This document shows positions 44,185 through 55,250 of a DNA stretch of 64,000 nucleotides, in pieces. This stretch comes from Amblyomma americanum (taxonomy: Eukaryota; Arthropoda; Arachnida; Ixodida; Ixodidae): the NCBI RefSeq assembly GCF_052857255.1, contig NW_027526646.1:1-64000 (forward strand). The letters run 5' to 3'. Below the pieces are notes generated by a model. It was not told where the DNA came from and did no database searches. It worked only from the letters and a program-made list of their open reading frames with translations. Positions within the stretch are counted from its first letter, which is position 1, and the number at the start of each line of letters is the position of its first letter. The position numbers were made by a program, and so were the translations under genes.

Positions 44185-46635
44185 TGTTGTGATTTAGCTC
44201 GTTTCGGTCTAAAACAGCTTGTTTCGTTGTAATAAGCAAGAATACATGCTTTTCGCGCAGTTATAAGAGAAAAAGTTTTGACGAGTATCACGTGGATACT
44301 TGTAAAACCGATGTGTTCAGATTTAGCTCGTTTCGGTCTAAAACAGCTTGTTTCGTTGTATTAAGCAAAAATACATGCTTTTCGCGCAGTTATAAGAGAA
44401 AAAGTTTTGACGAGTATCACGTGGATACTTGTAAAACCGATGTGTTCAGTTTTAGCTCGTTTCGGTCTAAAACAGCTTGTTTCGTTGTATTAAGCACGAA
44501 TACATGCTTTTCGCGCAGTTATAAGAGAAAAAGTTTTGACGAGTATCACGTGGAACACTTGTAATACCGATGTGTTGTGATTTAGCTCGTTTCGGTCTAA
44601 AACAGCTTGTTTCGCTGTATTAAGCAAGAATACATGCTTTTCGCGCAGTTATAAGAGAAAAAGTTTGGACGCGTATCAGAGGAACACTTGTAAAATCGAT
44701 GTGTTGTGATTTAGCTCATTTCGGTCTAAAACAGCTTGTTTCGCTGTATTAAGCAAGAATACATGCTTTTCGCGCAGTTATAAGAGAAAAAGTTTTGACG
44801 CGTATGAGAGGAACACTTGTAAAACCGATGTGTTGTGATTTAGCTCGTTTCGGTCTAAAACAGCTTGTTTCGCTGTATTAAGCAAGAATACATGCTTTTC
44901 GCGCAGTTATAAGAGAAAAAGTTTTGACGCGTATCAGAGGAACACTTGTAAAACCGATGTGTTGTGATTTAGCTCGTTTCGGTCTAAAACAGCTTGTTTC
45001 GCTGTATTAAGCAAGAATACATGCTTTTCGCGCAGTTATAAGAGAAAAAGTTTTGACGCGTATCAGAGGAACACTTGTAAAACCGATGTGTTGTGATTTA
45101 GCTCGTTTCGGTCTAAAACAACTTGTTTCGCTGTATTAAGCAAGAATACATGCTTTTCGCGCAGTTATAAGAGAAAAAGTTTTGACGCGTATCAGAGGAA
45201 CACTTGTAAAACCGATGTGTTGTGATTTAGCTCGTTTCGGTCTAAAACAGCTTGTTTCGCTGTATTAAGCAAGAATACATGCTTTTCGCGCAGTTATAAG
45301 AGAAAAAGTTTTGACGCGTATCAGAGGAACACTTGTAAAACCGATGTGTTCAGATTTAGCTCGTTTCGGTCTAAAACAGCCTGTTTCATTGTATTAAGCA
45401 CGAATACTTGCTTTACGCGCAGTTATAGAAGAAAAAGTTATGACGCGTATCAGAGACACTTGTAAAACCGATGTGTTGTGATTTAGCTCGTTTCGGTCTA
45501 AAACAGCTTGTTTCGTTGTATTAAGCAAGAATACATGCTTTTCGCGCAGTTATAAGAGAAAAAGTTTTGACGAGTTTCACGTGGAACACTTGTAAAACCG
45601 ATGTGTTGTGATTTAGCTCGTTTCGGTCTAAAACAGCTTGTTTCGCTGTATTAAGCAAGAATACATGCTTTTCGCGCAGTTATAAGAGAAAAAGTTTTGA
45701 CGCGTATCACATGGACACTTGGAAAAACGATGTGTTCAGATCTAGCTCGTTTTGGTCTAAAACAGCTTGTTTCGTTGTATTAAGCAAGAATACATGCTTT
45801 ACGCGCAGTTATAGAAGAAAAAGTTTTGACGCGTATCAGGGAGACACTTGTAAAACCGATGTTTTGTGATTTAGCTCGTTTCGGTCTAAAACAGCTTGTT
45901 TCGTTGTATTAAGCAAGAATACATGCTTTTCGCGCAGTTATAAAGAAAAAGTTTTGACGAGTTTCACGTGGAACACTTGTAAAACCGATGTGTTGTGATT
46001 TAGCTCATTTCGGTCTAAAACAGCTTGTTTCGTTGTATTAAGCACGAATACATGCTTTTCGCGCAGTTATAAGAGAAAAAGTTTTGACGCGTATCAGAGG
46101 AACACTTGTAAAACCGATGTGTTTTGATTTAGCTCGTTTCGGTCTAAAACAGCTTGTTTCGCTGTATTAAGCAAGAATACATGCTTTTCGCGCAGTTATA
46201 AGAGAAAAAGTTTTGACGCGTGTCACAGGGACACTTGTAAAACCAATGTGTTCAGATTTAGCTCGTTTCGGTCTAAAACAGCTTGTTTCGTAGTATTAAG
46301 CAAGAATACATGCTTTTCGCGCAGTTATAAGACAAAAAGTTTTGACGCGTATCAGAGGAACACTTGTAAAACCTTTGTGTTGTGATTTAGCTCGTTTCGG
46401 TCTAAAACAGGTTGTTTCGCTGTATTAAGCAAGAATACATGCTTTTCGCGCAGTTATAAGAGAAAAAGATTTGACGCGTGTCACAGGAACACTTGTAAAA
46501 CCGATGTGTTCAGATTTAGCTCGTTTCGGTCTAAAACAACTTGTTTCGTTGTATTAAGCACGAAACAATGCTTTACGCGCAGTTATAGAAGAAAAAGTTT
46601 TGACGCGTATTAGAGAGACACTTGTAAAACCGATG
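44185..46635. repeat. HOR block 17: form A, two monomers lost by hybrids, 19 monomers
   Basis: Order: H1, an H2/H3 hybrid (44314-44442), H4 (with the rare CAGTTTTAGC), H5-H7, A1-A5, an A6/A7 hybrid (45604-45732), A8 (45733), A9, T1-T5. A10 is absent. The rare H4 marker and the missing A10 match block 2, about 42.1 kb to the left. The H2/H3 fusion restores the 129-bp length and creates a 90-codon GTG-initiated frame at 44292-44564, a satellite reading rather than a gene. Private changes include TTGGAAAAACG near 45720 and CGATGTTTTGTG near 45859. Confidence 0.84.
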
Positions 46636-49600
46636 TGTTGTAAGTTAGCTCGTTTCGGTCTAAAACAGCTTGTTTCGTTGTAATAAGCAAGAATACATGC
46701 TTTTCGCGCAGTTATAAGAGAAAAAGTTTTGACGAGTATCACGTGGATACTTGTAAAACCGATGTGTTCAGATTTAGCTCGTTTCGGTCTAAAACAGCTT
46801 GTTTCGTTGTATTAAGCAAGAATACATGCTTTTCGCGCAGTTATAAGTGAAAAAGTTTGCGTATTAGAGAGACACTTGTAAAACCGATGTGTTGTGATTT
46901 AGCTCGTTTCGGTCTAAAACAGCTTGTTTCGTTGTATTAAGCAAAAATACATGCTTTTCGCGCAGTTATAAGAGAAAAAGTTTTGACGAGTATCACGTGG
47001 ATACTTGTAAAACCGATGTGTTCAGATTTAGCTCGTTTCGGTCTAAAACAGCTTGTTTCGTTGTATTAAGCACGAATACATGCTTTTCGCGCAGTTATAA
47101 GAGAAAAAGTTTTGACGAGTATCACGTGGAACACTTGTAATACCGATGTGTTGTGATTTAGCTCGTTTCGGTCTAAAACAGCTTGTTTCGCTGTATTAAG
47201 CAAGAATACATGCTTTTCGCGCAGTTATAAGAGAAAAAGTTTGGACGCGTATCAGAGGAACACTTGTAAAACTGATGTGTTGTGATTTAGCTCATTTCGG
47301 TCTAAAACAGCTTGTTTCGCTGTATTAAGCAAGAATACATGCTTTTCGCGCAGTTATAAGAGAAAAAGTTTTGACGCGTATGAGAGGAACACTTGTAAAA
47401 CCGATGTGTTGTGATTTAGCTCGTTTCGGTCTAAAACAGCTTGTTTCGCTGTATTAAGCAAGAATACATGCTTTTCGCGCAGTTATAAGAGAAAAAGTTT
47501 TGACGCGTATCAGAGGAACACTTGTAAAACCGATGTGTTCAGATTTAGCTCGTTTCGGTCTAAAACAGCTTGTTTCATTGTATTAAGCACGAATACTTGC
47601 TTTACGCGCAGTTATAGAAAAAAAAGTTATGACGCGTATCAGAGACACTTGTAAAACCGATGTGTTGTGATTTAGCTCGTTTCGGTCTAAAACAGCTTGT
47701 TTCGCTGTATTAACCAAGAATACATGCTTTTCGCGCAGTTATAAGAGAAAAAGTTTTGACGAGTATCACGTGGATACTTGTAAAACTGATGTGTTCAGAC
47801 TTAGCTCGTTTCGGTCTAAAACAGCTTGTTTCCTTGTATTAAGCACGAATACATGCTTTTCGCGCAGTTATAAGAGAAAAAGTTTTGACGAGTATCACGT
47901 GGAACACTTGTAATACCGATGTGTTGTGATTTAGCTCGTTTCGGTTTAAAACAGCTTGTTTCGCTGTATTAAGCAAGAATACATGCTTTTCGCGCAGTTA
48001 TAAGAGAAAAAGTTTTGACGCGTATCAGAGGAACACTTGTAAAACCGATGTGTTGTGATTTAGCTCATTTTGGTCTAAAACAGCTTGTTTCGCTCTATTA
48101 AGCAAGAATACATGCTTTTCGCGCAGTTATAAGAGAAAAAGTTTTGACGCGTGTCACAGGGACACTTGTAAAACCGATGTGTTCAGATTTAGCTCGTTTC
48201 GGTCTGAAACAGCTTGTTTCGTTGTATTAAGCACGAATACATGCTTTTCGCGCAGTTATAAGAGAAAAAGTTTAGACGTGTATCAGAGGAACACTTGTAA
48301 AACCGATGTGTTGTGATTTAGCTCGTTTCGGTCTAAAACAGCTTGTTTCGTAGTATTAAGCAAGAATACATGCTTTTCGCGCAGTTATAAGAGAAAAAGT
48401 TTTGACGCGTATCAGAGGAACACTTGTAAAACCTTTGTGTTGTGATTTAGCTCGTTTCGGTCTAAAACAGCTTGTTTCGCTGTATTAAGCACGAATACAT
48501 GCTTTTCGCGCAGTTGTAAGAGAAAAAGTGTTGACGCGTGTCACAGGGACACTTGTAAAACCGATGTGTTCAGATTTAGCTCGTTTCGGTCTAAAACAAC
48601 TTGTTTCGTTGTATCAGGCACGAATACATGCTTTACGGGCAGTTATAGAAGAAAAAGTTTTGACGCGTATTAGAGAGACACTTGTAAAAGCGATGTGTTG
48701 TGATTTAGCTCGTTTCGGTCTAAAACAGCTTGTTTCGCTGTATTAAGCAAGAATTCATGCTTTTCGCGCAGTTATAAGAGAAAAAGTTTTGACGCGTATC
48801 AGAGGAACACTTGTAAAACCGATGTGTTGTGATTTAGCTCGTTTCGGTCTAAAACAGCTTGTTTCGTTGTATTAAGCAAGAATACATGCTTTTCGCGCAG
48901 TTATCAGAGAAAAAGTTTTGACGCGTATCACATGGACACTTGGAAAACCGATGTGTTCAGATCTAGCTCGTTTTGGTCTAAAACAGCTTGTTTCGTTGTA
49001 TTAAGCAAGAATACATGCTTTACGCGCAGTTATAGAAGAAAAAGTTTTGACGCGTATCAGGGAGACACTTGTAAAACCGATGTGTTGTGATTTAGCTCGT
49101 TTCGGTCTAAAACAGCTTGTTTCGTTGTATTAAGCAAGAATACATGCTTTTCGCGCAGTTATAAAGAAAAAGTTTTGACGAGTTTCACGTGGAACACTTG
49201 TAAAACCGATGTGTTGTGATTTAGCTCATTTCGGTCTAAAACAGCTTGTTTCGTTGTATTAAGCACGAATACATGCTTTTCGCGCAGTTATAAGAGAAAA
49301 AGTTTTGACGCGTATCAGAGGAACACTTGTAAAACCGATGTGTTTTGATTTAGCTCGTTTTGGTCTAAAACAGCTTGTTTCGCTGTATTAAGCAAGAATA
49401 CATGCTTTTCGCGCAGTTATAAGAGAAAAAGTTTTGACGCGTGTCACAGGGACACTTGTAAAACCAATGTGTTCAGATTTAGCTCGTTTCGGTCTAAAAC
49501 AGCTTGTTTCGTAGTATTAAGCAAGAATACATGCTTTTCGCGCAGTTATAAGACAAAAAGTTTTGACGCGTATCAGAGGAACACTTGTAAAACCTTTGTG

Positions 49601-49856
49601 TTGTGATTTAGCTCGTTTCGGTCTAAAACAGGTTGTTTCGCTGTATTAAGCAAGAATACATGCTTTTCGCGCAGTTATAAGAGAAAAAGTTTTGACGCGT
49701 GTCACAGGAACACTTGTAAAACCGATGTGTTCAGATTTAGCTCGTTTCGGTCTAAAACAACTTGTTTCGTTGTATTAAGCACGAAACAATGCTTTACGCG
49801 CAGTTATAGAAGAAAAAGTTTTGACGCGTATTAGAGAGACACTTGTAAAACCGATG
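46636..49856. repeat. HOR block 18: B-start/A-end recombinant, 25 monomers
   Basis: Order: H1-H7, B1-B9, then an A6-like monomer (48696-48824), A7, A8 (48954), A9, T1-T5. A10 is absent. B9 ends in GTAAAAGCGATG in place of AAACCGATG, and the A6-like monomer carries the only GAATTC type (GCAAGAATTCATGC near 48750). These two changes mark the B-to-A exchange and recur at 54.1 kb and 62.3 kb. Confidence 0.86.
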
Positions 49857-52029
49857 TGTTGTAAGTTAGCTCGTTTCGGTCTAAAACAGCTTGTTTCGTT
49901 GTAATAAGCAAGAATACATGCTTTTCGCGCAGTTATAAGAGAAAAAGTTTTGACGAGTATCACGTGGATACTTGTAAAACCGATGTGTTCAGATTTAGCT
50001 CGTTTCGGTCTAAAACAGCTTGTTTCGTTGTATTAAGCAAGAATACATGCTTTTCGCGCAGTTATAAGTGAAAAAGTTTGCGTATTAGAGAGACACTTGT
50101 AAAACCGATGTGTTGTGATTTAGCTCGTTTCGGTCTAAAACAGCTTGTTTCGTTGTATTAAGCAAAAATACATGCTTTTCGCGCAGTTATAAGAGAAAAA
50201 GTTTTGACGAGTATCACGTGGATACTTGTAAAACCGATGTGTTCAGATTTAGCTCGTTTCGGTCTAAAACAGCTTGTTTCGTTGTATTAAGCACGAATAC
50301 ATGCTTTTCGCGCAGTTATAAGAGAAAAAGTTTTGACGAGTATCACGTGGAACACTTGTAATACCGATGTGTTGTGATTTAGCTCGTTTCGGTCTAAAAC
50401 AGCTTGTTTCGCTGTATTAAGCAAGAATACATGCTTTTCGCGCAGTTATAAGAGAAAAAGTTTGGACGCGTATCAGAGGAACACTTGTAAAACCGATGTG
50501 TTGTGATTTAGCTCATTTCGGTCTAAAACAGCTTGTTTCGCTGTATTAAGCAAGAATACATGCTTTTCGCGCAGTTATAAGAGAAAAAGTTTTGACGCGT
50601 ATCAGAGGAACACTTGTAAAACCGATGTGTTCAGATTTAGCTCGTTTCGGTCTAAAACAGCTTGTTTCATTGTATTAAGCACGAATACTTGCTTTACGCG
50701 CAGTTATAGAAAAAAAAGTTATGACGCGTATCAGAGACACTTGTAAAACCGATGTGTTGTGATTTAGCTCGTTTCGGTCTAAAACAGCTTGTTTCGCTGT
50801 ATTAACCAAGAATACATGCTTTTCGCGCAGTTATAAGAGAAAAAGTTTTGACGAGTATCACGTGGATACTTGTAAAACTGATGTGTTCAGACTTAGCTCG
50901 TTTCGGTCTAAAACAGCTTGTTTCCTTGTATTAAGCACGAATACATGCTTTTCGCGCAGTTATAAAAGAAAAAGTTTTGACGAGTATCACGTGGAACACT
51001 TGTAATACCGATGTGTTGTGATTTAGCTCGTTTCGGTTTAAAACAGCTTGTTTCGCTGTATTAAGCAAGAATACATGCTTTTCGCGCAGTTATAAGAGAA
51101 AAAGTTTTGACGCGTATCACATGGACACTTGGAAAACCGATGTGTTCAGATCTAGCTCGTTTTGGTCTAAAACAGCTTGTTTCGTTGTATTAAGCAAGAA
51201 TACATGCTTTACGCGCAGTTATAGAAGAAAAAGTTTTGACGCGTATCAGGGAGACACTTGTAAAACCGATGTGTTGTGATTTAGCTCGTTTCGGTCTAAA
51301 ACAGCTTGTTTCGTTGTATTAAGCAAGAATACATGCTTTTCGCGCAGTTATAAAGAAAAAGTTTTGACGAGTTTCACGTGGAACACTTGTAAAACCGATG
51401 TGTTGTGATTTAGCTCATTTCGGTCTAAAACAGCTTGTTTCGTTGTATTAAGCACGAATACATGCTTTTCGCGCAGTTATAAGAGAAAAAGTTTTGACGC
51501 GTATCAGAGGAACACTTGTAAAACCGATGTGTTTTGATTTAGCTCGTTTCGGTCTAAAACAGCTTGTTTCGCTGTATTAAGCAAGAATACATGCTTTTCG
51601 CGCAGTTATAAGAGAAAAAGTTTTGACGCGTGTCACAGGGACACTTGTAAAACCAATGTGTTCAGATTTAGCTCGTTTCGGTCTAAAACAACTTGTTTCG
51701 TAGTATTAAGCAAGAATACATGCTTTTCGCGCAGTTATAAGACAAAAAGTTTTGACGCGTATCAGAGGAACACTTGTAAAACCTTTGTGTTGTGATTTAG
51801 CTCGTTTCGGTCTAAAACAGGTTGTTTCGCTGTATTAAGCAAGAATACATGCTTTTCGCGCAGTTATAAGAGAAAAAGTTTTGACGCGTGTCACAGGAAC
51901 ACTTGTAAAACCGATGTGTTCAGATTTAGCTCGTTTCGGTCTAAAACAACTTGTTTCGTTGTATTAAGCACGAAACAATGCTTTACGCGCAGTTATAGAA
52001 GAAAAAGTTTTGACGCGTATTAGAGAGAC
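49857..52029. repeat. HOR block 19: B-start/A-end recombinant, shortened, 17 monomers
   Basis: Order: H1-H5, an H6/H7 hybrid (50499-50627), B1, B2, B3, a B4/A7 hybrid (51014-51142, GGTTTAAAAC then CGTATCACATGG), A8 (51143), A9, T1-T5. The B-to-A switch is at B4/A7, a different breakpoint from block 18. T3 has AACAACTTG near 51685, unlike its other copies. The block ends at a 16-bp deletion that fuses T5 with the next H1. Confidence 0.84.
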
Positions 52030-52040
52030 ACTTGTGATTT
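52024..52040. other. 16-bp microhomology deletion at the T5/H1 boundary
   Basis: The sequence reads GACACTTGTGATTTAGC, where every other T5-H1 boundary has CACTTGTAAAACCGATGTGTTG before TGATTT or TAAGTT. Sixteen bases between two TTGT tetranucleotides are missing. This produces the shortest T5/H1 pair and breaks both recurring reading frames. Confidence 0.85.
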
Positions 52041-55000
52041 AGCTCGTTTCGGTCTAAAACAGCTTGTTTCGTTGTAATAAGCAAGAATACATGCTTTTCG
52101 CGCAGTTATAAGAGAAAAAGTTTTGACGAGTATCACGTGGATACTTGTAAAACCGATGTGTTCAGATTTAGCTCGTTTCGGTCTAAAACAGCTTGTTTCG
52201 TTGTATTAAGCAAGAATACATGCTTTTCGCGCAGTTATAAGTGAAAAAGTTTGCGTATTAGAGAGACACTTGTAAAACCGATGTGTTGTGATTTAGCTCG
52301 TTTCGGTCTAAAACAGCTTGTTTCGTTGTATTAAGCAAAAATACATGCTTTTCGCGCAGTTATAAGAGAAAAAGTTTTGACGAGTATCACGTGGATACTT
52401 GTAAAACCGATGTGTTCAGATTTAGCTCGTTTCGGTCTAAAACAGCTTGTTTCGTTGTATTAAGCACGAATACATGCTTTTCGCGCAGTTATAAGAGAAA
52501 AAGTTTTGACGAGTATCACGTGGAACACTTGTAATACCGATGTGTTGTGATTTAGCTCGTTTCGGTCTAAAACAGCTTGTTTCGCTGTATTAAGCAAGAA
52601 TACATGCTTTTCGCGCAGTTATAAGAGAAAAAGTTTGGACGCGTATCAGAGGAACACTTGTAAAACTGATGTGTTGTGATTTAGCTCATTTCGGTCTAAA
52701 ACAGCTTGTTTCGCTGTATTAAGCAAGAATACATGCTTTTCGCGCAGTTATAAGAGAAAAAGTTTTGACGCGTATGAGAGGAACACTTGTAAAACCGATG
52801 TGTTGTGATTTAGCTCGTTTCGGTCTAAAACAGCTTGTTTCGCTGTATTAAGCAAGAATACATGCTTTTCGCGCAGTTATAAGAGAAAAAGTTTTGACGC
52901 GTATCAGAGGAACACTTGTAAAACCGATGTGTTCAGATTTAGCTCGTTTCGGTCTAAAACAGCTTGTTTCATTGTATTAAGCACGAATACTTGCTTTACG
53001 CGCAGTTATAGAAAAAAAAGTTATGACGCGTATCAGAGACACTTGTAAAACCGATGTGTTGTGATTTAGCTCGTTTCGGTCTAAAACAGCTTGTTTCGCT
53101 GTATTAACCAAGAATACATGCTTTTCGCGCAGTTATAAGAGAAAAAGTTTTGACGAGTATCACGTGGATACTTGTAAAACTGATGTGTTCAGACTTAGCT
53201 CGTTTCGGTCTAAAACAGCTTGTTTCCTTGTATTAAGCACGAATACATGCTTTTCGCGCAGTTATAAGAGAAAAAGTTTTGACGAGTATCACGTGGAACA
53301 CTTGTAATACCGATGTGTTGTGATTTAGCTCGTTTCGGTTTAAAACAGCTTGTTTCGCTGTATTAAGCAAGAATACATGCTTTTCGCGCAGTTATAAGAG
53401 AAAAAGTTTTGACGCGTATCAGAGGAACACTTGTAAAACCGATGTGTTGTGATTTAGCTCATTTTGGTCTAAAACAGCTTGTTTCGCTCTATTAAGCAAG
53501 AATACATGCTTTTCGCGCAGTTATAAGAGAAAAAGTTTTGACGCGTGTCACAGGGACACTTGTAAAACCGATGTGTTCAGATTTAGCTCGTTTCGGTCTG
53601 AAACAGCTTGTTTCGTTGTATTAAGCACGAATACATGCTTTTCGCGCAGTTATAAGAGAAAAAGTTTAGACGTGTATCAGAGGAACACTTGTAAAACCGA
53701 TGTGTTGTGATTTAGCTCGTTTCGGTCTAAAACAGCTTGTTTCGTAGTATTAAGCAAGAATACATGCTTTTCGCGCAGTTATAAGAGAAAAAGTTTTGAC
53801 GCGTATCAGAGGAACACTTGTAAAACCTTTGTGTTGTGATTTAGCTCGTTTCGGTCTAAAACAGCTTGTTTCGCTGTATTAAGCACGAATACATGCTTTT
53901 CGCGCAGTTGTAAGAGAAAAAGTGTTGACGCGTGTCACAGGGACACTTGTAAAACCGATGTGTTCAGATTTAGCTCGTTTCGGTCTAAAACAACTTGTTT
54001 CGTTGTATCAGGCACGAATACATGCTTTACGGGCAGTTATAGAAGAAAAAGTTTTGACGCGTATTAGAGAGACACTTGTAAAAGCGATGTGTTGTGATTT
54101 AGCTCGTTTCGGTCTAAAACAGCTTGTTTCGCTGTATTAAGCAAGAATTCATGCTTTTCGCGCAGTTATAAGAGAAAAAGTTTTGACGCGTATCAGAGGA
54201 ACACTTGTAAAACCGATGTGTTGTGATTTAGCTCGTTTCGGTCTAAAACAGCTTGTTTCGTTGTATTAAGCAAGAATACATGCTTTTCGCGCAGTTATAA
54301 GAGAAAAAGTTTTGACGCGTATCACATGGACACTTGGAAAACCGATGTGTTCAGATCTAGCTCGTTTTGGTCTAAAACAGCTTGTTTCGTTGTATTAAGC
54401 AAGAATACATGCTTTACGCGCAGTTATAGAAGAAAAAGTTTTGACGCGTATCAGGGAGACACTTGTAAAACCGATGTGTTGTGATTTAGCTCGTTTCGGT
54501 CTAAAACAGCTTGTTTCGTTGTATTAAGCAAGAATACATGCTTTTCGCGCAGTTATAAAGAAAAAGTTTTGACGAGTTTCACGTGGAACACTTGTAAAAC
54601 CGATGTGTTGTGATTTAGCTCATTTCGGTCTAAAACAGCTTGTTTCGTTGTATTAAGCACGAATACATGCTTTTCGCGCAGTTATAAGAGAAAAAGTTTT
54701 GACGCGTATCAGAGGAACACTTGTAAAACCGATGTGTTTTGATTTAGCTCGTTTTGGTCTAAAACAGCTTGTTTCGCTGTATTAAGCAAGAATACATGCT
54801 TTTCGCGCAGTTATAAGAGAAAAAGTTTTGACGCGTGTCACAGGGACACTTGTAAAACCAATGTGTTCAGATTTAGCTCGTTTCGGTCTAAAACAGCTTG
54901 TTTCGTAGTATTAAGCAAGAATACATGCTTTTCGCGCAGTTATAAGACAAAAAGTTTTGACGCGTATCAGAGGAACACTTGTAAAACCTTTGTGTTGTGA

Positions 55001-55250
55001 TTTAGCTCGTTTCGGTCTAAAACAGGTCGTTTCGCTGTATTAAGCAAGAATACATGCTTTTCGCGCAGTTATAAGAGAAAAAGTTTTGACGCGTGTCACA
55101 GGAACACTTGTAAAACCGATGTGTTCAGATTTAGCTCGTTTCGGTCTAAAACAACTTGTTTCGTTGTATTAAGCACGAAACAATGCTTTACGCGCAGTTA
55201 TAGAAGAAAAAGTTTTGACGCGTATTAGAGAGACACTTGTAAAACCGATG
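52030..55250. repeat. HOR block 20: B-start/A-end recombinant, 25 monomers
   Basis: The order and markers are those of block 18 at an offset of 5394 bp, including AAAACTGATG in H5 (near 52664), GTAAAAGCGATG (near 54085) and GAATTC (near 54147). H1 lacks its first six bases because of the deletion at its left edge, so 52030 is a nominal start. T4 has CAGGTCG near 55025, seen again at 63.1 kb. Confidence 0.86.
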
